From Psychromonas sp. 14N.309.X.WAT.B.A12 (GTDB lineage: Bacteria > Pseudomonadota > Gammaproteobacteria > Enterobacterales > Psychromonadaceae), in contig NZ_JAPNXS010000012.1 of assembly GCF_030397575.1 (NCBI RefSeq), positions 45,034 through 109,033 on the forward strand: a stretch of DNA of 64,000 nt. The letters run 5' to 3'. Of this stretch, positions 40,751 through 49,949 are shown one piece after another. Position numbers and translations under genes: made by a program. Below the pieces are notes generated by a model, which was not told the origin of the DNA, did not search any database, and worked only from the letters and a program-made list of their open reading frames with translations. Positions within the stretch are counted from its first letter, which is position 1; every line of letters starts with the position of its first letter.

Positions 40751-42100
40751 TTACTTAGCGATCACCGTTTGCATCTGTTTTTCAGCCCAGTCTAAGACAC
40801 TTTGTGTTGGTTCATTTTCTATCGCAGCACGGTAAATCATGCGAGGAATAATCTGTTTTGCAAAGATTTCACCGGATTTAGGAAAGGTCTTACCATCGAC
40901 GACTGAGAAATTTTTAATGCTATCAAAGCCAGCTACAATCTCTTTAATGGATTGCTTACCGTACTGTGCAAAAATGCCTTTAGGATCATTGAGGAATTCA
41001 TCGGTTTCAGCGATATCGCGCAGCATAGGTAAATGCCCACCTACGGCCATATGTGAGTAAGCAACGACTTGGTCTTTTTCATTCATATATTGAATAAAGG
41101 CTTTAGTCGCTTTAACCTCTTCTTGGTTATCGTTTTTCATCATGGTGAAGCCAACTAAGGTGCCAAATGACGACGGCGATGTATTTGTAATCGTGGTCGC
41201 TAAACGAGTATTTTTTGCTAAATTAGGGTCAAAGGCTGCGCCTTTTAAGTCTTTAAAGTTCTCAGAACTCAATGAACTCGCTGCCGCTTCCGCTAGGGCA
41301 ATATCATCTAATATATAAGAAGAATAAAAGAACATCGCTAACTTACCTTGCAGATAATAGTCACGTGCGCGCCAACTTTGTGGGCCAGGGGGATTGTATT
41401 GAGCTAAGTTTGTATAAAAATCTAATACTTCTTTTTGCGCTTCAGAATTAAAAATCAATTCGCCATCTTTATTAAACTGACCTGCATCATTGGATAAAGC
41501 AAATTGCGTATAACACTGCTCAGCATAGTTATCTGCCTTAGTACCAATTAAAATGCCATATTGATTTTCGCTGGGTTTATAGAAGTACTTTGCTGCCGCT
41601 TCAATGGCTTCCCAAGTTGTCGGTGGAGCAAGCCCCGCTTCTTTAAACCAATCAGCACGATACCAAATTCCCTGTACCCAACCACTGTAGGGAACCGACA
41701 CATACTCGTTCAACGCAGCACTTTCTACTAACTTCAATGCACCCGCATAAAAACGTTGTTTACCTAATGTTTGAATTAACTCAGTGCTCGACTTTGCATC
41801 TACAATGCCCTCTTCTGCAAATGCTAAAGACAAATCAGAGCCCACCTCAATCATATCAGGCAAGGTATCGGAAGCTGCCGCTGCCGCAATCTGTTTAGGC
41901 ATATCGTTTTCATCAACCGCAATTACCTTCACATCAATACCAGGATTTAATGCCTCAAAGACATCAGCCATGATCTCGATAGTTTGAAGACGGTCTGATT
42001 GTGTTTGTGTAGTCCAATACTCCACTGTTGTTGCACTGGCTAAATTACAAAAGGGTAAGCTTGCAGCAACAAGTCCGATGCTTAATCTATTGATTTTCAT
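40751..42100 (-). CDS. Sugar ABC transporter substrate-binding protein (family 1)
   Basis: This 449-residue periplasmic protein has a signal peptide ending near NLASA and a family 1 extracellular solute-binding fold (VEYWTTQTQSDRLQTIEIM at the mature start). Aromatic residues are abundant in the middle region (VPYSGWVQGIWYRADWF), as is usual for carbohydrate binding. It is the first gene of the operon and lies closest to the palindromic operator. I do not recognise it as UgpB or MalE. Without neighbouring hydrolases the substrate may be a monosaccharide, polyol or compatible solute. That is inference. Confidence 0.92.
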   Translation of the reverse strand: MKINRLSIGLVAASLPFCNLASATTVEYWTTQTQSDRLQTIEIMADVFEALNPGIDVKVIAVDENDMPKQIAAAAASDTLPDMIEVGSDLSLAFAEEGIVDAKSSTELIQTLGKQRFYAGALKLVESAALNEYVSVPYSGWVQGIWYRADWFKEAGLAPPTTWEAIEAAAKYFYKPSENQYGILIGTKADNYAEQCYTQFALSNDAGQFNKDGELIFNSEAQKEVLDFYTNLAQYNPPGPQSWRARDYYLQGKLAMFFYSSYILDDIALAEAAASSLSSENFKDLKGAAFDPNLAKNTRLATTITNTSPSSFGTLVGFTMMKNDNQEEVKATKAFIQYMNEKDQVVAYSHMAVGGHLPMLRDIAETDEFLNDPKGIFAQYGKQSIKEIVAGFDSIKNFSVVDGKTFPKSGEIFAKQIIPRMIYRAAIENEPTQSVLDWAEKQMQTVIAK

Positions 42101-42253
42101 TGTTCTTTCCTCATTTGATAATAACGTTAAAAGCTGTTTAATCGCGTCGGAGTCAACTCAAAAAATCACTTTTATTTGAGTAATTTTATTTATTTAATTC
42201 AGTCTACCTCAAATGCCATTGGTTATTATTTGAACTAAGTCTCGTTATCTAGC

Positions 42254-42277
42254 ATGATCAAAACCGGTTTTGATCAT
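42254..42277. promoter_or_regulatory. Perfect 24-bp palindrome, candidate LacI-family operator
   Basis: In the 438-base divergent gap 42101-42538, bases 42254-42277 form a perfect palindrome: ATGATCAAAACC and its exact complement, with central AACCGGTT. LacI-family operators characteristically have a central CG flanked by such A/T bases. It lies 154 bases upstream of the binding-protein gene, whose operon encodes a LacI regulator. The rest of the gap shows no gene. Confidence 0.75.
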
Positions 42278-42538
42278 TGTGCGGTTGGTCACTATTTGTT
42301 CAAATCAATGTAATATTGTGATGTCAGGTAGGAATCGAAATTGAATACAGGTCAGCTTAAATCTACTTCACTCGATTTATTAAAAATTAATAGCAGCATT
42401 TTTAATAAAGAATTATTAAATACATAGGCATACATTTAAAAGAAACAGAAAATTTTACTTTATCAATTGATACTGTAATATCAAACCACCCCTAAATGAG
42501 TAAAAACAACATGAAACCAAGTAACATTTTTAAGCATT

Positions 42539-44281
42539 ATGTCGATAACTAATTTGTTAAATAATAAGATCAGCTTAAAAGCATTTAACATTGTTGCTTT
42601 CATTAGCCTTTTTATCATTGTGTTCTCAGGCCTTTACTATCAGTATATGGCGGCCAATCAAAGCACCTCAGAAAATTTTATAAATGACAATTACAACCAA
42701 TCATTAGAAATAAAAGAAAAGTTCAGAACCATATTCGATAAATTAGAATATGAATTCATCCAAGCTGAAGCTGAAAATATTAAAAAGCTTGACCAACTAT
42801 CTGAGATAGTTGCAAATCAAAAATCGAATTTTGATCTACAAAAAACAGTGACAGAGCTAAATAAGAATGTGACGTTTGGGCGATATGATGTTGCAATCAT
42901 TAATCAAGATTACATCATTGAACAAGCTTCAATTAAACAAGAGATTGGCTTAGATTTAGGGCAATTTAAAGATGTAAAAACACTCTTCAACAGCCTATTC
43001 GATAACAAAATTAAGCTTAATATTTCTTCCCCAAAAATAGACCTTAACGCTAAGTTAAAAAGGTATTTACTGAAGCTATCTGAGGATCAAAAATATATAC
43101 TTCAAGTTGGCTTTTCTCTAGATTACATAGATGAAATACACACACAATTACATTACTTAAACACTGAAAGCAGCGCCATTAAATTATATTTAGCTACCGA
43201 ATTTTTTATACAACAAATCAATGCTCAACCTGCAGATGTAAATTCCAAAAATGAAGAATTTAAAAATTTGACTGCTTCCACAAAAGCATTTTTATTAGAC
43301 CTGAATAATGCGCTAAACAATCCTGAAATAGAAGACCTGGCAAACCAAGATAGAAAACAGGTGAACCTGAATAAATCTTTGGCAAAAATAGTACCTCTAA
43401 ATGAACAACTAATGAGCTTTGTAGATGAAGCACAAAATACAATTAATTTTTACTCTGCAACAGGAGCTCTATTCGGAGAAGAAAGTGCGACATTATTGTT
43501 TATTAAAACAACATTCTCTTTAGCCCCATTAAATAATAGCCTAAGGAATAACCTCAACACTTTTTTATTCATCAGTGTTTTAGTTTTGTTAGTACTAATA
43601 TTCTTTGAGTTATTTAAAAAGAGAGAAATAACATCAAAATTATCATCAATAAGCCACATGATAAAAAATAACAAGATGATAGACAATAAAACATCTCGAA
43701 TTAAAGATATCAGTATTTTAATAAAAAGTTACAACGAAATGCTCGCAAGATTAAATCAACAAATAGCCGTAAACAAAGAGCTGTCTTATATTGATACTTT
43801 GACAGGGGTAAAAAATAGAAGAGCTTACGATGAAAAAATACAAGAACTTATTTCATTATATCAAAGATATGATACTACTTTTTCTATCGGTCTATTTGAT
43901 GCAGATAACTTTAAGCAGATAAATGATAATCACGGGCATAGCTATGGTGACATCGTGTTAAAAGATATTGCTAAACAGTTGCAAACTAACAAAAGAGAAG
44001 GTGATTTAGTGTTCAGAATAGGCGGTGAAGAGTTTATTGTGATCCTGCCAAATACTAACCTACTGAACAGTCAAAATGTGCTTGATAAAATGCGAACAGA
44101 GATTAGAAAAAATCTAACTTATCAAGAAGAAATGAAGATCACTGTAAGTATTGGTTTAACTGAAGTAACCAAACAAGATGATAAAGACTCACTATTTAAG
44201 AGGGTCGATAAATTCTTATATATTGCCAAGAAGAGAGGTAAAAACCAAGTCTCTCATGACCACAATAGTCCAAACAATTAA
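42539..44281 (+). CDS. Membrane diguanylate cyclase with periplasmic sensor region
   Basis: This enzyme makes cyclic di-GMP from GTP. The 580-residue protein has a first membrane helix (about 16-35), a roughly 300-residue periplasmic region with long helical stretches, a second helix (about 342-360) and a cytoplasmic linker. The GGDEF domain carries the active motif GGEEF at 495-499. The inhibitory I-site RxxD (Arg486-Asp489) is intact, so product inhibition is expected. No EAL domain is present. The periplasmic domain is not one I recognise. The ATG at 42539 has only a weak ribosome site. It is divergent from the sugar ABC operon, and may respond to similar conditions. Confidence 0.93.
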   Translation: MSITNLLNNKISLKAFNIVAFISLFIIVFSGLYYQYMAANQSTSENFINDNYNQSLEIKEKFRTIFDKLEYEFIQAEAENIKKLDQLSEIVANQKSNFDLQKTVTELNKNVTFGRYDVAIINQDYIIEQASIKQEIGLDLGQFKDVKTLFNSLFDNKIKLNISSPKIDLNAKLKRYLLKLSEDQKYILQVGFSLDYIDEIHTQLHYLNTESSAIKLYLATEFFIQQINAQPADVNSKNEEFKNLTASTKAFLLDLNNALNNPEIEDLANQDRKQVNLNKSLAKIVPLNEQLMSFVDEAQNTINFYSATGALFGEESATLLFIKTTFSLAPLNNSLRNNLNTFLFISVLVLLVLIFFELFKKREITSKLSSISHMIKNNKMIDNKTSRIKDISILIKSYNEMLARLNQQIAVNKELSYIDTLTGVKNRRAYDEKIQELISLYQRYDTTFSIGLFDADNFKQINDNHGHSYGDIVLKDIAKQLQTNKREGDLVFRIGGEEFIVILPNTNLLNSQNVLDKMRTEIRKNLTYQEEMKITVSIGLTEVTKQDDKDSLFKRVDKFLYIAKKRGKNQVSHDHNSPNN

Positions 44282-44306
44282 AACTACACAATCGGGCTAG
44301 TTACTA

Positions 44307-45728
44307 TTAATCATTGCTCAGTGTAACAAGCGGTGCTCGCGCCGCATTTAACGCTGCTAGAGCAGCAATCACAGCAGCAACGTAAAAGCTAGTTTGAAAG
44401 GCCGCCACAACTGGTTCATGAGGCCCATTACGCAGAGTTTCAATACTGGTATTATGGTCAAATCCAGGCAATAACGTATAGATCAATACACCGAATAATG
44501 CAGTACCTGTCGCCGCACCTAAATTACGACTTAACGAAGCTAACGCTGTCACCGTGCCGACATTACTTTTACCTGCCACGGTCTGAATCACTAACTGTGT
44601 TGTAGGCATCACTGTCCCAAAACCAATACCACAAAGCATCCCCAGGAAACCGATTAAGACAGGCTCTGGTGGTAAACTACCTAATGCAATAAAACCTAAT
44701 GAAGACAGCGACATACCAATTACAGGTATCCATTTAGGCACGCCCGTTTTAGACATAATGCGACCACTACATAATGCCCCAAATATTTGCCCCCCGGTTA
44801 ACGGTAATAATAATAAACCTGAAGTGGCTGCATTGGTTTTTAAGCCCAACTGTAAATAAATTGGTAAAAAGAAAATTAGCGCAAACATGCACGAAGCAAA
44901 TAATAATGAGCTGATTAAAGGAATATAAATGGCTCGATCCACCAGCAAATGATTAGGTAAAAATGGCGTTGCATGGCGGCATTGATTACGATAAAAAATG
45001 CCTCCTAGAACCACAAAGATCAACCAATAAAGCGCACTAGTTAACGAAATCCATTGGAAGTCTTGCCCCCCTACCGAAGCCCAATATAAAAACACGGTAC
45101 ACAATAGCGGAAACACCGTTAACCCAACCCAATCGATAGGTTTATTTCTATGCTCTAGAATAGGTTTAGGAGTAAGGCAAAGTAAACGCCAAGCGGCGAT
45201 CATCGCTAAGGGGATATTTGCCCAAAACAGCCAGTGCCAAGTATAGTGAGTCACTACTAACCCACCAATGACAGGTCCACCAATACTGGCACAAGCAAAC
45301 ATAGAGGCAAAGTAGCCTTGATATTTTGCACGTTGCCTTGGTGGAATAAGCTCTGCAATCAACGCTTGTGAAAGGCTCATTAAACCACCACCACCTAAAC
45401 CTTGGATAACTCGTCCCATTATCAGCTCAGGCATATCAGTGGCTAATGCACCTACTACCGAGCCAATACAAAAAATACCTAATGCCCAAACCAACACATT
45501 ACGACGACCATATCGATCACCCAACCAACCGTAAATAGGCACAGAGGCAACCGTTGCCAATAAATAACCAATAGCAATCCATGATGACAAATGTAACTGA
45601 CCAAGATCAGCGACAATACTAGGTGTAGCGGTGGCAAGAATAGTTTGATCAACAGCCGCCAAAAACATCGGTAGGAAGACCGCAGAAAAGAAGATCAGGA
45701 AAGCCTGGCGGGTAAGTGCTGTGCTCAT
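44307..45728 (-). CDS. MFS transporter, DHA2 (EmrB/QacA) family
   Basis: This 473-residue inner-membrane exporter has about 14 hydrophobic helices. The MFS motif A is seen in GWLGDRYGRRNVLV after the second helix, and the motif C region of drug/proton antiporters appears in IGGPVIGGLV. Such proteins export drugs or metabolites using the proton gradient. No membrane-fusion (EmrA) partner adjoins it, so the export is probably across the inner membrane only. It converges on the diguanylate cyclase gene. The substrate is unknown. Region 45729-45937 upstream shows nothing specific. Confidence 0.92.
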   Translation of the reverse strand: MSTALTRQAFLIFFSAVFLPMFLAAVDQTILATATPSIVADLGQLHLSSWIAIGYLLATVASVPIYGWLGDRYGRRNVLVWALGIFCIGSVVGALATDMPELIMGRVIQGLGGGGLMSLSQALIAELIPPRQRAKYQGYFASMFACASIGGPVIGGLVVTHYTWHWLFWANIPLAMIAAWRLLCLTPKPILEHRNKPIDWVGLTVFPLLCTVFLYWASVGGQDFQWISLTSALYWLIFVVLGGIFYRNQCRHATPFLPNHLLVDRAIYIPLISSLLFASCMFALIFFLPIYLQLGLKTNAATSGLLLLPLTGGQIFGALCSGRIMSKTGVPKWIPVIGMSLSSLGFIALGSLPPEPVLIGFLGMLCGIGFGTVMPTTQLVIQTVAGKSNVGTVTALASLSRNLGAATGTALFGVLIYTLLPGFDHNTSIETLRNGPHEPVVAAFQTSFYVAAVIAALAALNAARAPLVTLSND

Positions 45729-45937
45729 AGGTTAACTAATGGATAAGGTTGAGATAAGAACAACATGGCGATGACTCATAGTTGATAAAATAATAAGTAA
45801 ATGATGGCAGAATCTCAAAACACATCAACCTATTTATTTTTAATATAAACAGTTCTTTTGATAACTTGAATTGATTTTATAAGTAAGTAAAGCATAGCAA
45901 TGCTCTGCAAAAGCATTGCTAGTTTAATAAATAGAAA

Positions 45938-47014
45938 CTAACCTTCAGTTGTTTTTAAAAAATTAACAGCACGATCTGGGAAGTCGGTAAATACTCCATC
46001 TACATTCGCTTTATAGAAAAAGATATTTAAAAAATCTTCAAAATCTTTTGCGTATTCAGGGACATGACCTTCATCTATTCTGAACGTATAAGGATGCACT
46101 TTCATGCCCGCTTCATGTGCATTTTCAACTAAAGGAGTAAAAATAAGTTCTCCCTGTGTAGAATCAGGAGAAACCACCATTGGGTACCAAGGCCCTACAC
46201 CATCAGCATATTGAGCAATCAGTTTCATTCCACCAGACTGATACATCCAATCGTAGTTATAGTCTTGAGCTTTACCGTCGATATATTCCTTGGTTTCTCC
46301 CCAACTTGTTTCTGCCATTAGCTGAATAAGTTTAATATCCATATTTCGTTGAGGTAATAACTCATTTTTAATACGCTTCAATTCATTAACGTCGAAAGAC
46401 TGCAAATAAGCTAAATCAGATTTTTTAGTGTAACCATATTGCTTAAATACATCTAACACAGCACTACTGATGTCCTTCCCTTCATGGCGATGGAACCAAG
46501 GAGCTTTAACTTCAACATAGATACCTACATCGTGGCCAGTACTAGTATTAAGCCCTTGAATCATTTCTATTTCATCTTGTAGCGTGTGCACTTTAAAGTG
46601 AGATTGCCAAAGCGGGAAACGTTTTGGATAAATAGCTGTTTTCTTACCTTCTTTAATAGTAAAAGCTTCAGTCATATCCAATTTTTTAATTTCTGCTAAA
46701 GTAAAGTCGATCGCATAGTAGCGCCCATCTTCACGCTTGCGGTTTGGAAAAATATCAGCAACGTTAGTGACTCGATCTAAGTAATGATCATGTAATACCA
46801 CCAGCGCATCATCTTTGGTCATAACAACGTCTTGCTCAATGTAATCTGCCCCCATAGCGTAAGCCATTGACTTAGCTGACATGGAATGCTCAGGCAAATA
46901 ACCACTTGCACCTCGGTGAGCTACGACTATTTTTTCTGCGTATGCACTATTAGCTAAGGGTATTGCAATTAAAGCCGTCACTAACCATTTTTTTAAGTTT
47001 CGTAATTGAATCAT
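45938..47014 (-). CDS. glpQ: Periplasmic glycerophosphodiester phosphodiesterase
   Basis: GlpQ cuts glycerophosphodiesters (such as glycerophosphocholine or glycerophosphoethanolamine) into glycerol-3-phosphate and the free alcohol. The 358 residues have an N-terminal signal peptide ending ANSAYA and the catalytic start VVAHRGASGYLPEHS. The metal-binding YIEQDV and the second catalytic histidine in VVLHDHYLDR follow. These are the family's hallmark residues, and length matches E. coli GlpQ (358). It is the last gene of a run read as dctP, dctQ, dctM, HAD phosphatase, glpQ. Confidence 0.95.
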   Translation of the reverse strand: MIQLRNLKKWLVTALIAIPLANSAYAEKIVVAHRGASGYLPEHSMSAKSMAYAMGADYIEQDVVMTKDDALVVLHDHYLDRVTNVADIFPNRKREDGRYYAIDFTLAEIKKLDMTEAFTIKEGKKTAIYPKRFPLWQSHFKVHTLQDEIEMIQGLNTSTGHDVGIYVEVKAPWFHRHEGKDISSAVLDVFKQYGYTKKSDLAYLQSFDVNELKRIKNELLPQRNMDIKLIQLMAETSWGETKEYIDGKAQDYNYDWMYQSGGMKLIAQYADGVGPWYPMVVSPDSTQGELIFTPLVENAHEAGMKVHPYTFRIDEGHVPEYAKDFEDFLNIFFYKANVDGVFTDFPDRAVNFLKTTEG

Positions 47015-47065
47015 GATGTTGTTGTTCCTTGTCTTAAAACCAATAAAAAATAAACCCGTAAACGT

Positions 47066-47863
47066 TTAACTATCATCTTTTACATCTAACAAAAGTTTAG
47101 AGAACTCAGCAAAACCATAACCACCAGGCTCTGACATTACAACTTTGGGATGGTGTTTAAGCTTACTCCAGTAATTTTTAACATTAGCAACTCCAACACT
47201 TTTTGATAAACTGGCAAACATAAGCTCATCATTTAATGAATCCCCGATATAACAGGCTTCCTTTATTATCTGTGCGTTAGATAGCCCTTTTTCTTGTAAA
47301 AAACTAAATGACGTCGCTTTTTTTGAATGCTCTCCATACCAACTATTAATATGAATAGAACTTGCCGTAGCATTTGCTCCTAAAGCTCTGATTTTATAAA
47401 TAACTTCCGTAATAACATCAGGAGAAACAGGTTGTCGATTTTGTCCAATATCAATGGCAACTTCACATAGACGATAAGATTGATCTAAGGTTAAATTTAA
47501 CTCTGGATAATCAGCCAAAATTTCCATTATTTGTTGTTTTAATATGGATTGCTTTTCAACAATAACAGACATTGATTCGCTTGAATTAACGGTCAAAAAT
47601 CCATTTTTTTTCTCCATAATAAATGCTCCATTTTCACCAATTACGGCATCAACTGGCCAAAGTTGTGCGATATGATCACACCATCCTGCACATGCACCAG
47701 TCACAGCAACGACGTTCAAACCAGCCTGTTGCAATGCAGACAAAGCGATTAATGTTTCTGGTGGTAACTGACCATGCCAAGTTAATGTATCGTCAACATC
47801 AGTCAGTACCCATTGCACGTCTTTCCATTCATTAGTTAAAGTATTTTTTGGTAATTTCATCAT
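47066..47863 (-). CDS. HAD superfamily phosphatase (Cof/IIB type)
   Basis: This 265-residue cytoplasmic enzyme has HAD motif I DVDDT (nucleophile Asp22, acid/base Asp24), motif II in VVAVTGA, a conserved lysine in KKATSF and motif IV YIGDSLND. The cap lies between motifs II and III, as in IIB sugar-phosphate phosphatases, and the arrangement resembles mannosyl-3-phosphoglycerate phosphatases. It may remove phosphate from a glycerol-phosphate or a related substrate brought in by this operon. Substrate not determined. Two start codons overlap (47863 and 47860). GlpQ follows after 51 bases. Confidence 0.85.
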   Translation of the reverse strand: MMKLPKNTLTNEWKDVQWVLTDVDDTLTWHGQLPPETLIALSALQQAGLNVVAVTGACAGWCDHIAQLWPVDAVIGENGAFIMEKKNGFLTVNSSESMSVIVEKQSILKQQIMEILADYPELNLTLDQSYRLCEVAIDIGQNRQPVSPDVITEVIYKIRALGANATASSIHINSWYGEHSKKATSFSFLQEKGLSNAQIIKEACYIGDSLNDELMFASLSKSVGVANVKNYWSKLKHHPKVVMSEPGGYGFAEFSKLLLDVKDDS

Positions 47864-47886
47864 ATCTCTTAATATCTATGGGCCTT

Positions 47887-47925
47887 ATCTGTTTGTATTT
47901 AATGATTAAGTAAATACAAACAGAT
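47887..47925 (-). other. 15-bp perfect hairpin between dctM and HAD gene
   Basis: Arms 47887-47901 and 47911-47925 pair perfectly with a nine-base loop. It lies 8 bases after the dctM stop and is not followed by a U run. It could be a partial terminator or a 3' stabiliser that separates expression of the transporter from the downstream phosphatase and glpQ. Confidence 0.6.
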
Positions 47926-47932
47926 GATCAAC

Positions 47933-49216
47933 TTATAGCAAGTTAGGTAAAAACATCACTAAACCTTCTGAATAAGTTAACAGCATTAATACAACTAATA
48001 ATGCGAATAGAAGTGGCAACACCTCTCGAACAAAATCCAACAGTTTTACTTTCAGTATCGAACAAACCGTAAACATCATCGAACCGAACGGTGGGGTTAC
48101 TCCACCAATCATAATATTAACAATCACGATAATGCCGAAGTGAACGGGATTAACACCAAGGTTCAGTACAGCAGGTAAGAGTAATGGCGTTAAAATGATC
48201 ATTGCCGCCCCACCTTCAATGAACATACCAACAATTAATAACAATAAGTTGATTAGCATTAATAGAACGAGCTTGTTGTCAGTAACTAAAATTAGCGCAG
48301 AAGCTACATTCTGGGGAATCTGCTCCAAAGTCATGTAGTAGCCAAAAATCAGCGCTCCGATGATAATAAACATGACACTACTGGTACCTTGGATTGTCTC
48401 TTTGAAAATGGCAGGGAAATGGCTAATTTTTAATTCACGATAAACAAACAGCCCAATAATGGCACACAATAAAACAGCAATCGCACCAGCTTCAGTCGGT
48501 GTAAATAACCCAAAACGCATCCCTAAAATAATGCCAAATGGGATTAATAAAGCAGGAACAGCTTTACCTAAATAATGCAGACGTTCTTTAGTGGGTGCCG
48601 CTTCAGTTCTTGACGGTGCGTAGTTACGTCTCCTAGCAATGATTGCAATCGTCACCATTAAAGATAACGCCATCATAAAGGCAGGTACATAACCAGCGAT
48701 AAACATTTCATGCACCGAAACATTAGCTAATAACGCGTAAATAATAAGATTAATACCCGGTGGGATCACAGGGCTAATACTTGATGAAGCTGCGGTTATT
48801 GCAGCCGTAAACGGTAAGTCATAGCCACGTTTGGTCATTTCAGGGGCAAGTATTTTAGATTGCATTGCGGCATCTGCATTAGCTGAACCAGAAATTCCGC
48901 CCATTAACGTACTTAATGCAACGTTCACATGCGCAAGCCCACCAGTTTTATGGCCAATTAATGAATCTGCAAATGACAGCAAACTTCGACTTATCCCTGA
49001 ATAATTCATGACAGAGCCCACCATAATAAAGAAGGGTATCGCCAATAATGGAAAAGATGAGGCAGACGAAATAAAACGCTGCATGACTAAGCTAACTGGG
49101 ATCGAGGTATTAATAAATAAAAAATAAACCAACGAAGAAGCGATTAATGAAAATGCGATGGGTACGTTTAGTAAAAACAAAACGAACAACATAATAATTG
49201 GAAGATAGATTTCCAC
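47933..49216 (-). CDS. dctM: TRAP transporter large permease (DctM)
   Basis: This 427-residue protein is the 12-helix subunit that forms the ion-coupled transport path. Typical segments are MGGISGSANADAAMQSKIL, VIPPGINLIIYAL and VTPPFGSMMFTVC near the C-terminus. It follows dctQ by 8 bases. The symbol states the family role; the cargo is unknown. Confidence 0.95.
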   Translation of the reverse strand: MEIYLPIIMLFVLFLLNVPIAFSLIASSLVYFLFINTSIPVSLVMQRFISSASSFPLLAIPFFIMVGSVMNYSGISRSLLSFADSLIGHKTGGLAHVNVALSTLMGGISGSANADAAMQSKILAPEMTKRGYDLPFTAAITAASSSISPVIPPGINLIIYALLANVSVHEMFIAGYVPAFMMALSLMVTIAIIARRRNYAPSRTEAAPTKERLHYLGKAVPALLIPFGIILGMRFGLFTPTEAGAIAVLLCAIIGLFVYRELKISHFPAIFKETIQGTSSVMFIIIGALIFGYYMTLEQIPQNVASALILVTDNKLVLLMLINLLLLIVGMFIEGGAAMIILTPLLLPAVLNLGVNPVHFGIIVIVNIMIGGVTPPFGSMMFTVCSILKVKLLDFVREVLPLLFALLVVLMLLTYSEGLVMFLPNLL

Positions 49217-49224
49217 GGTGTCAC

Positions 49225-49701
49225 CTATATAGTATTGGGTTGCTTTTTAAACAGCTGTTTTAAATCACTTCGGATGAAATTTACGGTATGAATCGTCATC
49301 AAAGAGAAACACAGAAACAACACACCGTTAATCGTAAAGTAAGACATGCCCATCACAGGGGAAACTTTATTTGATAGCATCATGTAATCGAAACTTAAGT
49401 AAGCAAGAATCGAATTAATTGCTAACAAGAATGATAAAACGACAAGATTAAATGGGACTTTTGCTTTTTCAGGTAATAATGCGATAACAACATCAACCCC
49501 CATATGTAACTTATGTTTGTAACACGAGCTAATACCAAAATAGACTGACCAAATAAAACAGATAACGGCCAGTTCTTCGCTCCATGGCACAACAAAACCA
49601 AACCCATAACGAAGGAATACATTAATAATTACCATCAAAATGGTAATGGATATTGCAATCGATGCGAATATCTCTTCAAAATTTTTAATTAAGAAGCCCA
49701 T
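49225..49701 (-). CDS. dctQ: TRAP transporter small permease (DctQ)
   Basis: This 158-residue protein has four hydrophobic helices and the family pattern FLRYGFGFVVPWSEELAVI around residue 28-46. It pairs with DctM in the membrane. It starts 183 bases after the terminator that follows dctP and is nearly joined to dctM (8 bases). This layout leaves the binding protein more strongly expressed than the membrane pair. Confidence 0.93.
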   Translation of the reverse strand: MGFLIKNFEEIFASIAISITILMVIINVFLRYGFGFVVPWSEELAVICFIWSVYFGISSCYKHKLHMGVDVVIALLPEKAKVPFNLVVLSFLLAINSILAYLSFDYMMLSNKVSPVMGMSYFTINGVLFLCFSLMTIHTVNFIRSDLKQLFKKQPNTI

Positions 49702-49877
49702 GACTTCTCCTACTTATTAACTAATTGATATAATAATTGTTCTACCAGACACACTTGCCTCAGTATAAAAGGCAATAAAATAGCCAACTTATACCTTCAA
49801 AATACGACAGTTAAAGACTCATTATTGAAGCAATCGCGAATGGTGTGGTGAAATTTTAGTCATATTTATTTAACGTT

Positions 49878-49917
49878 AAAAAATAACTGCTTTATTGAAA
49901 TCACAATAAAGCAGTTA
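49878..49917 (-). terminator. Strong intrinsic terminator between dctP and dctQ
   Basis: A perfect 14-bp stem (arms 49884-49897 and 49904-49917, six-base loop) is followed on the minus strand by six Us (49878-49883). It lies 32 bases after dctP and should let only part of the transcripts reach dctQM. Confidence 0.88.
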
Positions 49918-49949
49918 CCTAATAGTACTTTTTAAAACGGATATATTAC

